A DNA stretch of 64,000 nt, taken from NCBI GenBank assembly GCA_039105265.1, contig JAPFFF010000053.1, positions 1,070,914 through 1,134,913 of the forward strand. Reading direction: 5' to 3'. This document shows, in pieces, positions 52,292 to 61,670 of this stretch (positions are counted from its first letter, which is position 1; each line of letters starts with the position of its first letter). Origin of the DNA: Tritrichomonas musculus (Eukaryota > Parabasalia > Tritrichomonadida > Tritrichomonadidae). The position numbers and the translations under genes were made by a program. The notes under the pieces were generated by a model. That model had not been told where the DNA came from. It made no database searches and was given only the letters and a program-made list of their open reading frames with translations.

Positions 52292-54493
52292 ATGATCCCT
52301 TTCAATGAATCTGATTGGATTGTTGACTCTAAAGATTTTAAAAGGAATAATAATAAACCAAAAATTCAAACAGGATTTAACACGATTTCTTTTGTAACTC
52401 AAAAATCGACAGGCCGTAAGTGCGCGTTATATAAAACGAATGAACCTTTATCAAACTCCGATTCAAAAAGAAGTTATGATAGGGCAAGATCTATACTTGC
52501 TACAGTAGATCACCGAGCAATAGTACCGTTTGTTGGTTTTTATGAATTAAATAACTTCGGTAATATAATCACTGAAGAAATAGAAAAAGGCAGTTTACAA
52601 TCACTTTTAGAAACATTAAGAAAAGGCAACAAAGATCCACTCTGGGATGATACGCATAAGTTAATTATTTCATATGGAATTGCTAATGCAATGAAGTATC
52701 TCCATGAACGCAAAATTATACACAGAGATATAAAACCTGACAATATCTTATTGAACTCAGAACTTCATCCCTACCTTTGCGACTTTAGTCGTGTAAAGGA
52801 AACTGATAATTCGAATAGTATTAACCAGACACTTTCTGGTTCTACACCAGCTTACATGGCACCCGAATTTATTAATGAACCAGAACGCTACTCAAATACT
52901 TTGCCAATTGATGTTTATTCTTATGGAATTACGCTTTGTGAAATTATAACAGAACTTGCTCCATATTTTCACTTAAAAAACGCGTTTCAAGTACTTTCTG
53001 CTGTTATATCAGGCGCGCGTCCAGCTATTCCAGACAGTGTCCCATCACACTGGAAAGAATTGATAGAGACCTGCTGGGATGAACATCCTGATAAAAGACC
53101 GACATTTGCAAGGATTTGCGAAATTCTCGAATCGGACGAGTTCGTAAACGATTCCATTGACCGCCGAGCTTTCGAAGATTACAAAGAGTTACTCCAGCGT
53201 TCCCAAAGTCAAAGCACAACGATTGTCAAACCTGAACCGCCAAAAGACCTGATTCAAAAACTCGAAAATTCGGAACAAAAAGTGAAATCACAAGAGAACC
53301 TGATTAACAACCTCACAAAGCAACTCTCTTCATTTCAGAGCGCGATTGATTCGTCCTTCCAAAAAATGCAAGACTCGCAGAAAAAAGTCAAGGAACTTGA
53401 AGACAAGCTCAAAGAGTCTGATGAAGAACTGCAGGAATCGAGGAAGACGATTGACGGGCTCGAAGACGAACTTCAAAACTCCAAAAAAACGGTTAGTGAT
53501 TCAAAAAGTTCATCTTTAACGTACAATCCATTTGAAGAACTCAACGGCAGCACGAAAGACAACTATTTCATTGGTGAAGACGAGTCAGCATACTACAAAG
53601 TTGTCAAGAAGATCAGTGAAGGTGCGACCGCCATTGCGTTCAAAGTGATTGACACACGCAACGATCAAGTTTTGTGTAAGAAAACATTGAAAGTTCAAAA
53701 TGAAAGCAACGCCTTCCGCAATGCGCAGAACGCGTACAAGGAGTTCGAAGCGATGTGCTTTGTCAGGCATCCAGGCATCTGCCAGGCGATTGGAATGAAC
53801 ATCGCCGAGCCAATCGAAGGAGCCGAACCGAACGAAGAAGGCGAGACACCAACGACGATCTCAATCTATCTTGAATTCCTCAGCCGAAGCCTCAAAGAAT
53901 GCGTCGACAAGAAGCTCCTCGACAACACGCTCAAAGCTCGAATTGTAATTGACATTGTTCACGCTCTAAACTTCATCCACAAGCACAACATGATGCACCG
54001 CGACATCAAGATCGAAAACATCATGCTGAATTCAGCTTTCGAAGCGAAAATTGTCGACTTCGGACTCGTCCGAATTGACGAATGCTTCAACGGCCAAGAC
54101 TTCGTCTCCAATTCGCTGACAAAAGGAATCGGAACACTCGCTTACATGTCGCCAGAAATGGCAGGCGAAGAAGAATACACAAACAAGACAGACGTCTACT
54201 CATTCGGAATCGTCTTGCATTACATCTTCGTGGGAAGGTTGCCGAGCTACACAATGAAGGACAAAATGCTCGGAAAGAAAGTTCCCTTGCCAACAGCATC
54301 ACCGCAAGTCAGCCAGCTCTGCGTCGACCTGATGTCAAAGTGCACCGACAACAATCCAGAAAAGAGGCCTTCTTTCCAGGAAATCTTGGAACATATCAGA
54401 AACAGCTCTTATGGGCTGGCTGACGAAATTGACAAGGGACTGGTCAAAAGAAGAGATAAAGAACTCTCTTTCTATGAATCAATCAATGCATAA
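52292..54493 (+). CDS. Tandem protein kinase: TKL-like kinase, coiled coil, second kinase
   Basis: Encodes 733 residues from ATG 52292. Kinase 1 (about 14-285) has CALYKTNE, HRDIKPDNILLN near residue 144, DFS where DFG is expected, GSTPAYMAPEF and DVYSYGITLCE. A coiled coil follows at about 315-390. Kinase 2 (about 430-710) is complete: ISEGATAIAFKV, CKKTLKV, HRDIKIENIML near residue 569, DFG, GTLAYMSPEM and DVYSFGIVLHYIFVG. Kinase 2 is closely related to the kinase at 25213-27372, including the end (DKGLVKRRDKEL). With DFS, kinase 1 may be a pseudokinase regulating kinase 2; this is inference. GC rises from about 22% in kinase 1 to nearly 50% in kinase 2. Confidence 0.92.
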   Translation: MIPFNESDWIVDSKDFKRNNNKPKIQTGFNTISFVTQKSTGRKCALYKTNEPLSNSDSKRSYDRARSILATVDHRAIVPFVGFYELNNFGNIITEEIEKGSLQSLLETLRKGNKDPLWDDTHKLIISYGIANAMKYLHERKIIHRDIKPDNILLNSELHPYLCDFSRVKETDNSNSINQTLSGSTPAYMAPEFINEPERYSNTLPIDVYSYGITLCEIITELAPYFHLKNAFQVLSAVISGARPAIPDSVPSHWKELIETCWDEHPDKRPTFARICEILESDEFVNDSIDRRAFEDYKELLQRSQSQSTTIVKPEPPKDLIQKLENSEQKVKSQENLINNLTKQLSSFQSAIDSSFQKMQDSQKKVKELEDKLKESDEELQESRKTIDGLEDELQNSKKTVSDSKSSSLTYNPFEELNGSTKDNYFIGEDESAYYKVVKKISEGATAIAFKVIDTRNDQVLCKKTLKVQNESNAFRNAQNAYKEFEAMCFVRHPGICQAIGMNIAEPIEGAEPNEEGETPTTISIYLEFLSRSLKECVDKKLLDNTLKARIVIDIVHALNFIHKHNMMHRDIKIENIMLNSAFEAKIVDFGLVRIDECFNGQDFVSNSLTKGIGTLAYMSPEMAGEEEYTNKTDVYSFGIVLHYIFVGRLPSYTMKDKMLGKKVPLPTASPQVSQLCVDLMSKCTDNNPEKRPSFQEILEHIRNSSYGLADEIDKGLVKRRDKELSFYESINA

Positions 54494-54548
54494 TAATAAT
54501 AATACTTGCTTAACAAAGCAAATAAAAACTTTTCAAGCAAAATTTATA

Positions 54549-54585
<37 letters not shown>

Positions 54586-55008
54586 GTTTATGTTTTTTTT
54601 ATTTTTATCTTGGGTGTAGTTTTACAGTACTGGGACCTGGAACAATGCACTCTTTGGATATAAATAAATATTAATTAATACATTTATCAAATAGTAAAGT
54701 AATTTTCATATATATTTGCTATTATATTATTTATAAATAAAATAAAATTGTGAATATATTAATTAAATAACGCAAAAAAATGAAAATAATGTGAATAAAT
54801 AACCATTCAATTATTTGACTCTCTTATGAAAAAATACGATTTTTTTATGAATTTCGATAAAAAAAGAAATTATCCTTTTGAAGAAAAATAATGAATATTT
54901 TAAATATATTTCTTTTTTTTTTCTATTTATTTTCTATAAGATTGAATACTTGGCCATTTGTATATACAAAAAATTCTATATTAATTTTTCAATTCATTTT
55001 TTTTTTTT
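54494..55008. other. Spacer with T-tract and a dispersed repeat copy
   Basis: Contains a T-run at about 54557-54580 and, at 54687-54835, a repeat with a second copy at 63411-63560. The TCATTTTTTTT immediately before the next ATG fits a trichomonad initiator. Confidence 0.5.
54687..54835. repeat. Dispersed repeat, copy 1 (about 150 bp)
   Basis: Shares the continuous words TATTATATTATTTATAAATA, AAATAAAATT, ATAACGCAAAAAAA and CATTCAA(T)TA, in the same order and spacing, with 63411-63560. Low complexity makes the left part weak evidence, but the right part (ACGCAAAAAAA, then CCATTCAA, then ACTCTC) is specific. Confidence 0.5.
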
Positions 55009-56295
55009 ATGATTCGTCGTCTTGACCCACTTGAGAAGCTCTTCTTTAATCCAGCTTCACAGAATGATATTTACTTCAGCTTGAAGTTTACTTCCAAAAA
55101 ATATGTTGAACAAGCAACCCAAAACTTTGTAAAAATCTTTTCAGGTCTCAGGCTGAAAGTTGTAAATGATTGCTACTATAGGCGTGATATTGAAACACCT
55201 GTGAAAAAGTTACCAAATTGGATTCAAGATTGCAAAATGGCCAGTAAATGGGCAGAAGATCATATATATGAACCTTTTAGCGAAGGTTTAGCAAATATAG
55301 CCACCAATGATAGAATTATTGTTGTACGCTCAAGCCACAATCTTTCAGATGGAGGATTTCTTCTTGAAGCAGTTAAACATATATTTGATGATATGTCGGA
55401 CCAGCCCAAAGTTACCGAGCCTCCCTACACCATGAAAGAAGCCTTTACCCAAGAAATTGACGATGCCGTTAACCATTACAAAGCCCATCCAAATTCGAAG
55501 CCAGATCTTGAATTAACGACCTGTAAGTACGACAGTGACAGTCCATTTCTCGCACCAGTAGGAACAAGGAAATTAGAAACAGATTATGTCATTCCTTCTC
55601 ACGAACTTTGCTGTTACGACAAGAAATCTAAAAAACCAAAAGCATTATCAGAGTCCCAATTTGCATCCCTCGCATTTGCAATATCAGCATTAAGAAAGGA
55701 TGACCCCAAAGATTACAAACCGCTTGTCATTACTGTTATTGCCGATGCCCGAAGATTCATGTATGATAAAAATAGAATTGACTGGCGTTTTGGCCAATGC
55801 TTCTCATCTCCACTCGCAGGCGCCGTTCCCCAGAAAGGCGACACTGTAAACGACATCATAATGAAGACAAGAGCATCAATTAAGAAACAAGATGCTTATT
55901 CAATCTTCTACGACTTGTTGTCGTTTGATTCATTCTTGAAACCAAGGCCAAATACAATTATTCCTTGCATCTCGTCTATTGGGCCAATCAATTTCAAGAG
56001 ACCGATAGTTGACATCGACCTTAGAAACTTCCACACAACAAAGTTGGGACTCGGCGATCACGGAAAGTCCGCTGGAACAATGTGGTCGTTCATTTCATAC
56101 TCAAAGGTCAACGAGACAAAGAACGATCTACACTTGTTCTTCTTGAATAACCCGGCTGACACAACACTCGAAACCGACACTGTGCTGAGGAAGTCCATCC
56201 TTCATTTCTTAACAAAAATCCCTCTCGACACAAAATATGAAGACGCACTACTTGAAATAGAGCGTTTTCAAGAGCAAGTGAGAAAAGATTTTTGA
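55009..56295 (+). CDS. Condensation/acyltransferase-like protein with HxxxDG motif
   Basis: Encodes 428 residues from ATG 55009, right after the initiator-like TCATTTTTTTT. The catalytic signature is seen as VVRSSHNLSDGGFLLEAVKHI at about residues 105-125 (HNLSDG, HxxxDG). This is the motif of the alcohol acyltransferase, wax synthase/DGAT, BAHD and condensation superfamily, which moves acyl groups from CoA or carrier thioesters. Other features are the starting RRLDPLEKLFF, typical of alcohol acetyltransferase-like members, and a later DARRFMYDKNRIDWRFGQCFSS that recalls the solvent-channel region (usually DFGWG/RxR) of these folds. The substrate cannot be read from sequence. No signal peptide or membrane span. 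Confidence 0.8.
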   Translation: MIRRLDPLEKLFFNPASQNDIYFSLKFTSKKYVEQATQNFVKIFSGLRLKVVNDCYYRRDIETPVKKLPNWIQDCKMASKWAEDHIYEPFSEGLANIATNDRIIVVRSSHNLSDGGFLLEAVKHIFDDMSDQPKVTEPPYTMKEAFTQEIDDAVNHYKAHPNSKPDLELTTCKYDSDSPFLAPVGTRKLETDYVIPSHELCCYDKKSKKPKALSESQFASLAFAISALRKDDPKDYKPLVITVIADARRFMYDKNRIDWRFGQCFSSPLAGAVPQKGDTVNDIIMKTRASIKKQDAYSIFYDLLSFDSFLKPRPNTIIPCISSIGPINFKRPIVDIDLRNFHTTKLGLGDHGKSAGTMWSFISYSKVNETKNDLHLFFLNNPADTTLETDTVLRKSILHFLTKIPLDTKYEDALLEIERFQEQVRKDF

Positions 56296-57312
56296 AGATT
56301 AAAAGGTAATTACACTCTTTCTTCATTCAATTTTTTTTTCAGAGAAAAGTTGATGAATATGGAATTTTTTAATTTAGTGAGTTTCTTTATATACCTAAAT
56401 ATAAGTAAGAATATTCATAATATTAATGAATTGTTGATTTATTAAATTAACTAATGTTCCAAGAAATCGTTCAGTGAAGTGATTTTAACGTAACTTTTTA
56501 CTTGCAATCAACTTTTTACCAAAAAATATTTAACAAAATTTCCTAAAAATTATATAATCATAATTTATAGGATTATTCTGTTTTGTTAAATGTAAAATTG
56601 TAGTCAAATATGATTTTTTTAATTTTTGAAATAGTAGAAGGGGCGAAGCTCCTGATTTTCAATATGATTCATTTTATAATTTTATATCATTATATTTATT
56701 TGCTGTTAAGATTATTTTTCCAAATTGTATTCATTTTTATATGGTGAAAAAAAAGATATAGGTATTTTTATTTTTATAAAAATCATTGAATTGTTAATCG
56801 TGTAAGTAAATATTGACCATATTAAAAACGGTTCAATTTTTTAAAATTTTATGATTATTTAGAAGGGCGCAAGCAGAAAAAATTATCGTTTTTCTCTCAA
56901 ATATATTTTTATGTTTTTCCATTAAATATTTATTCTTATTTTATAATTAATATAAATATATAAAGTAATATTTAATTGCAAATTAATTATACTAATATTA
57001 ATGTGTCATCTTTTCTTTAAATTAGAGAAAACATAAAATAAAAATAAAGATTTATTTTACTAAAATCTGTAGGTTAAATTGTGATAAAAGTGGCTCAGAT
57101 TTTAATAAAATCGTAAACTATAATTATATTAGTTAAAATATACTACTTATCATTATAAAATTTCAAGATATAAAATTCGAAAATTGAACTTTTTCAAAGA
57201 TCCATCTTTTTTTTTTCTGAGTATCATTCTCAAATAATTCTGAGCGTTCAATTTATTTCTGAATATCATTCTCAAATATTTCTGAAAAAAAATAAAAGTT
57301 ATTAATACAAAT
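56296..57312. other. Spacer with GC-rich short motifs
   Basis: AT-rich, with two short GC-rich words, AGAAGGGGCGAAGCTCCTG at about 56636 and AGAAGGGCGCAAGCAGAAAA at 56861. The second is the left half of an inverted repeat (see the TIR-flanked element). No gene seen. Confidence 0.5.
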
Positions 57313-58338
57313 TTGAATAAAGTGGTCAGAACTATTTGTGATAATGATAATCGTTGGAAAGTTATCAGGCACAATTTTAGTAGATACGAATATGTCAACA
57401 GAGATGCAGAAAATATATTTATACCACCCAAAACAAAACGATTGAATTATGGCGGTTGCGTTTTAAAAAATGGAAATGTTGATTTTAAATTCAATCATTC
57501 ACCATATGAATTGGCTGATTTATTATTATCATTTGTTAGAATTAAAAACAATTTTGATGTTAATTTAATGATTGAATTTATTCATGCCTTAGAAGTATTA
57601 GTTAACGATGCTCCATATAAAAAAGTGCCAATCCCAAATCCTAATAGTGGTGAACAAATAATGAGTCGTCTTATAAATATAAATAATATTTACAATGCAA
57701 GGAAAGAATGGAATCAAGATGAAATTAATCAGCTTGATCAACTTCTTTGTACTTATTATCACTTGGATCTTAATCAATTAAGTCAATATTTTAAATGCCC
57801 GGTTGATAAACTTGAAGCGTTAATAATTGAAAGAAAAAATGTTTTATCACAAAGACCTTGGTCAACTAATGAAGATAGAATTATGTTTCAACTGATGAAT
57901 ACTCAGATTTCTGATAAGAGTTTAGCAAATTATTTTTTATGTAGAAATGTATTTTCAATTAGAAAAAGAAGAAGAGAATTAAAAAAAGTCCAAATGCTGA
58001 AAAAACAAAATAAAGAATCAGATAAGTCAATAATTATAATCAATTTTTAATTATTTAAATTAAAAAATAAAACATTAAAAAATATATTATTTAATTACAT
58101 TTTTTATTTAAATTTATTTTATATTGTTTTTAATATATTTTCCAAAAAAGATTTTTTTTATTTTGAATGAAATACCTAAACTTTTTGAATAAAAAACGTT
58201 TTTTGCAAGTGTATATTAATATCTTCAAAAACTATAATAAAAAATTTTATATTAAATAAAAATTAATATATTTGATATATTTAATTGATATTTTCATATC
58301 ATATATTTTTTCAACATAATTAATTTCTGCTTGCGCCG
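56865..58338. mobile_element. Possible element: inverted repeats around a Myb-like ORF
   Basis: GGCGCAAGCAGAAA at about 56866-56879 is repeated exactly inverted as TTTCTGCTTGCGCC at 58324-58337. Fourteen GC-rich bases matching by chance in this AT-rich sequence is unlikely. The pair encloses one ORF (57283-58050). No clear target-site duplication is visible, and similarity does not extend far beyond the 14 bases, so a mobile nature is a hypothesis. Confidence 0.4.
57286..58050 (+). CDS. Myb/SANT- or homeo-like DNA-binding protein, start uncertain
   Basis: The frame is open from just after TGA 57283-57285 to TAA 58048-58050, about 254 codons, of which some 245 from TTG 57313 look coding. There is no in-frame ATG before about codon 85 of that stretch (57565), although upstream residues (DNDNRWKVIRHNFSRYEYV, FIPPKTKRLNYGG) look conserved. 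The true start may lie in an unseen 5' exon, or the 5' end may be lost. Two three-helix units follow: EWNQDEINQLDQLLCTYY with LSQYFKCPVDKLEALI, then PWSTNEDRIMFQLMN with LANYFLCRNVFSIRKRRREL, resembling divergent Myb/SANT repeats. A basic tail follows. Enclosed by the inverted repeats at 56866 and 58324. Probable nuclear DNA-binding protein; confidence in the repeat assignment is moderate. Confidence 0.6.
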   Translation, partial: KKIKVINTNLNKVVRTICDNDNRWKVIRHNFSRYEYVNRDAENIFIPPKTKRLNYGGCVLKNGNVDFKFNHSPYELADLLLSFVRIKNNFDVNLMIEFIHALEVLVNDAPYKKVPIPNPNSGEQIMSRLININNIYNARKEWNQDEINQLDQLLCTYYHLDLNQLSQYFKCPVDKLEALIIERKNVLSQRPWSTNEDRIMFQLMNTQISDKSLANYFLCRNVFSIRKRRRELKKVQMLKKQNKESDKSIIIINF

Positions 58339-58342
58339 GGAC

Positions 58343-59375
58343 TATTTCACCTAAGTACTCAATTTTTCACTTAAGTTATCAAAAATTGAAAAGGTAAAAA
58401 AAATAATATCTCCAATTGATAAAGAAAAAATATTTAGTATCATTTTTCCTCTCAAAAACATATCATTAAAAAATTCCAAAATGTTAAGCGCTGCAGCATT
58501 TATAGAGTAAGAAGCCGAAAAAAATATATATTAATCGGGGTTCCGTGGAGATTACAATGACGCAATTTTTATCCCAAAATTCCTTTTTCAAATATAATAT
58601 CTAATTTAATCGCAACAAACTCCACGAGAAAAAAGTTTGTAAGTACCAGGACATTGTAGACAATTGAGTTTTACGTCGAACTTTGCGATATAAAATGCTA
58701 ATTCGTATATTTTTAGATCAGCGATTTATATCTAATAATTTAATTTTCTTGGTTCATTGTTGAAATAGATAGAAAATCTCCTCGAATAATATTCTTTATC
58801 ATTTTTTACATATTATACTAGCTTTAAACGTTATAAAAAACCCTCTGAATATATACGATTATTCTATAATATTCATAAACCAATCAGTAAATTGCTAACA
58901 AAAACATATTAAAATATATATATGTGAATCAATATTAGAAAATATGTAAATCATTTTTTCTTATTTTATTTTTTTGATGTAGAAAAATGAAGATTATGAT
59001 TAAATCAAAACTTATTATAAACGTATTTGGTATTAAATCAAGATATATTACTGTATTTATTTAAAGTATTTTGATTTTTATATTATTTGGAATATATTTG
59101 AGTAGTATATAAATTGTTTTTACTAGAAAAATCTATATCATATTTTGATATATCAACATTTTAAAATTATTTTTTTTTTTCTATAACTTATTTAAATTTT
59201 TCAATAATTATTTGTAATTTTGAGAAAAGTTTATATCAGTTGATGAATATTTTAAATCAATTTTTTGAGATAATGCCTTTTATCGGCAACTTTTTGTGAT
59301 GTTTTTATTGAATGAAGATTAAGAATTATTGACATAGAAAAAGTAGGAAAGAAAAATAATTATATAAAATCAAAA
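58343..59375. repeat. 1,033-bp direct repeat, copy 1
   Basis: Starts TATTTCACCTAAGTACTC and ends ATAAAATCAAAA. The copy at 60638-61670 has exactly the same length and I found no difference in the stretches compared. It contains no long ORF. The more complex words are TTAAGCGCTGCAGCATTT, GGGGTTCCGTGGAGATTAC and AAGTACCAGGACATTGTAG. It starts three bases after the right inverted repeat of the Myb-like element. Confidence 0.9.
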
Positions 59376-60156
59376 ATCTTTTTGTTCAAAAGCAACCATT
59401 AATAAGCAAGTAACAACTACAAAAAAGCAAATCGCAACCACGAATAATTAAATAATGTTAGCTTTATCAGTATACAGGACAAATGACAAACTAAAAAAGC
59501 AGATCACTAAAAAATAACCACAAATCCGGAAGCAAAGGTAAGCCAGTGCCTATAAACAACTGTTATAATCAATAAAACAGTAAATACCAGCAAACAACAT
59601 ATTTACAAGCAACATTTTCAGATCAGCAAACTTAATCGACATAGATCTCTAGTAGCACACAAATAAATTCCTCCGCACACAGTTATGTTTCTTTTCACAT
59701 GCAAGCAAGGTTTTCTCAGCAAACGAATCCAACTCCTTCCTCAAATGCAATTATAAATTCACAAATAGCATCCATTTTTCAAGTTTTTTATTCTCATTAA
59801 GTAAAATTATCTTTCAATTAAACTAATTTACACTAAATAAGCCCTCCTTTTTATTTTTGCTTTTATGCTCTTCTTAAATAGATTAAATTTTATTATTCTG
59901 AATTTATTTGGTCATTCTTTTGCAAAAAGTTTTTCCTTCTCAATTTTAATTTTTAATTTACAGAAGCATGCGATTAAGAATTTCACCTTTCTTCTATAAA
60001 AACAATATTAATAATCAAAATAAAACATTATTTCTAATCAATTTTATTAAAAAAAAAATTAAATTCAAATATCATTCTTAATTGCCTACTTCAAACTTCC
60101 AAAATTATCATAATTTTTATAAAAATAATGAAAATTAAATAAATCATTCTTTTTGG

Positions 60157-60218
60157 TTTTTTGAAAGCTGGCAATTCTTTTTTGGAGTCTGAAAAAAGAA
60201 TTGCCAGCTTTCAAAAAA
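60157..60218. repeat. Perfect 27-bp hairpin
   Basis: The two arms, 60157-60183 and 60192-60218, are exact reverse complements with core GAAAGCTGGCAATTC and T6/A6 outer edges. The loop is 8 bases (GGAGTCTG). Confidence 0.9.
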
Positions 60219-60233
60219 TGGCTTTTTCTCAAT

Positions 60234-60309
60234 AAAAAACTGTCAACCGCGAGAGTATTTGACCCTAAATTGGCCATTCATCCTTATATAGATGAATGAC
60301 AGTTTTTTT
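60234..60309. repeat. Nested inverted repeat, 12-bp arms
   Basis: AAAAAACTGTCA (from about 60234) is matched by TGACAGTTTTTT (ending about 60309), and inside it ATTCATC/GATGAAT form a second stem around CTTATATA. The structure ends in a T-run, as a polymerase III transcript or a small element might. Confidence 0.75.
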
Positions 60310-60637
60310 CTATCTTTAACGGGCGAAGGGAAAAATAGGACCGGGTTTTGCGAGGGCTTTGGAAAAAGTTCGCAGGGGACGGTTATGAGGTTAAAAATGG
60401 CCTGAACGATAAATAAAAAATAACTTTTTCAAAGATGACAATACATTTTTGTTAAGAAGTAAAAAGAATTGTTATTTTATATTCACAAATAATAATAATT
60501 TATCTATTTTTTCCCCACTATTTAGTAAAAAAAAAAACTATCAAAAAAGTCAAGACGTTAGTTAAAATTGCAAGAAGTACGTTAGAAAATTAAAACCGAT
60601 GAAAATAAATAAATAAAATAACCCTACGATAAGGGTT

Positions 60638-61670
60638 TATTTCACCTAAGTACTCAATTTTTCACTTAAGTTATCAAAAATTGAAAAGGTAAAAAAAATA
60701 ATATCTCCAATTGATAAAGAAAAAATATTTAGTATCATTTTTCCTCTCAAAAACATATCATTAAAAAATTCCAAAATGTTAAGCGCTGCAGCATTTATAG
60801 AGTAAGAAGCCGAAAAAAATATATATTAATCGGGGTTCCGTGGAGATTACAATGACGCAATTTTTATCCCAAAATTCCTTTTTCAAATATAATATCTAAT
60901 TTAATCGCAACAAACTCCACGAGAAAAAAGTTTGTAAGTACCAGGACATTGTAGACAATTGAGTTTTACGTCGAACTTTGCGATATAAAATGCTAATTCG
61001 TATATTTTTAGATCAGCGATTTATATCTAATAATTTAATTTTCTTGGTTCATTGTTGAAATAGATAGAAAATCTCCTCGAATAATATTCTTTATCATTTT
61101 TTACATATTATACTAGCTTTAAACGTTATAAAAAACCCTCTGAATATATACGATTATTCTATAATATTCATAAACCAATCAGTAAATTGCTAACAAAAAC
61201 ATATTAAAATATATATATGTGAATCAATATTAGAAAATATGTAAATCATTTTTTCTTATTTTATTTTTTTGATGTAGAAAAATGAAGATTATGATTAAAT
61301 CAAAACTTATTATAAACGTATTTGGTATTAAATCAAGATATATTACTGTATTTATTTAAAGTATTTTGATTTTTATATTATTTGGAATATATTTGAGTAG
61401 TATATAAATTGTTTTTACTAGAAAAATCTATATCATATTTTGATATATCAACATTTTAAAATTATTTTTTTTTTTCTATAACTTATTTAAATTTTTCAAT
61501 AATTATTTGTAATTTTGAGAAAAGTTTATATCAGTTGATGAATATTTTAAATCAATTTTTTGAGATAATGCCTTTTATCGGCAACTTTTTGTGATGTTTT
61601 TATTGAATGAAGATTAAGAATTATTGACATAGAAAAAGTAGGAAAGAAAAATAATTATATAAAATCAAAA
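60638..61670. repeat. 1,033-bp direct repeat, copy 2
   Basis: Same orientation, same length and, as far as I compared, the same sequence as 58343-59375. Flanking sequence on both sides is unrelated to that of copy 1, so the repeat ends sharply. Confidence 0.9.

Larger units (their letters stand above)
59376..60637. other. Spacer between the direct repeats, with A/C-skewed block and hairpins
   Basis: 59380-59770 is rich in A and C and poor in G on the plus strand, with many AGCAA and GCAAC words. 60157-60309 carries two strong inverted repeats, and 60310-60420 is GC- and purine-rich (AACGGGCGAAGGG, GACCGGGTTTTGCGAGGGC). No convincing reading frame was found. The composition differs sharply from the surrounding AT-rich spacer, so an unrecognised RNA gene or element interior is possible. 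Confidence 0.4.

Noticed and set aside
58343-61670. A complete LTR retroelement
   Set aside because: Repeat ends are not TG/CA, no target duplication is visible and the 1.26-kb core encodes nothing recognisable; kept as an unexplained direct-repeat pair.
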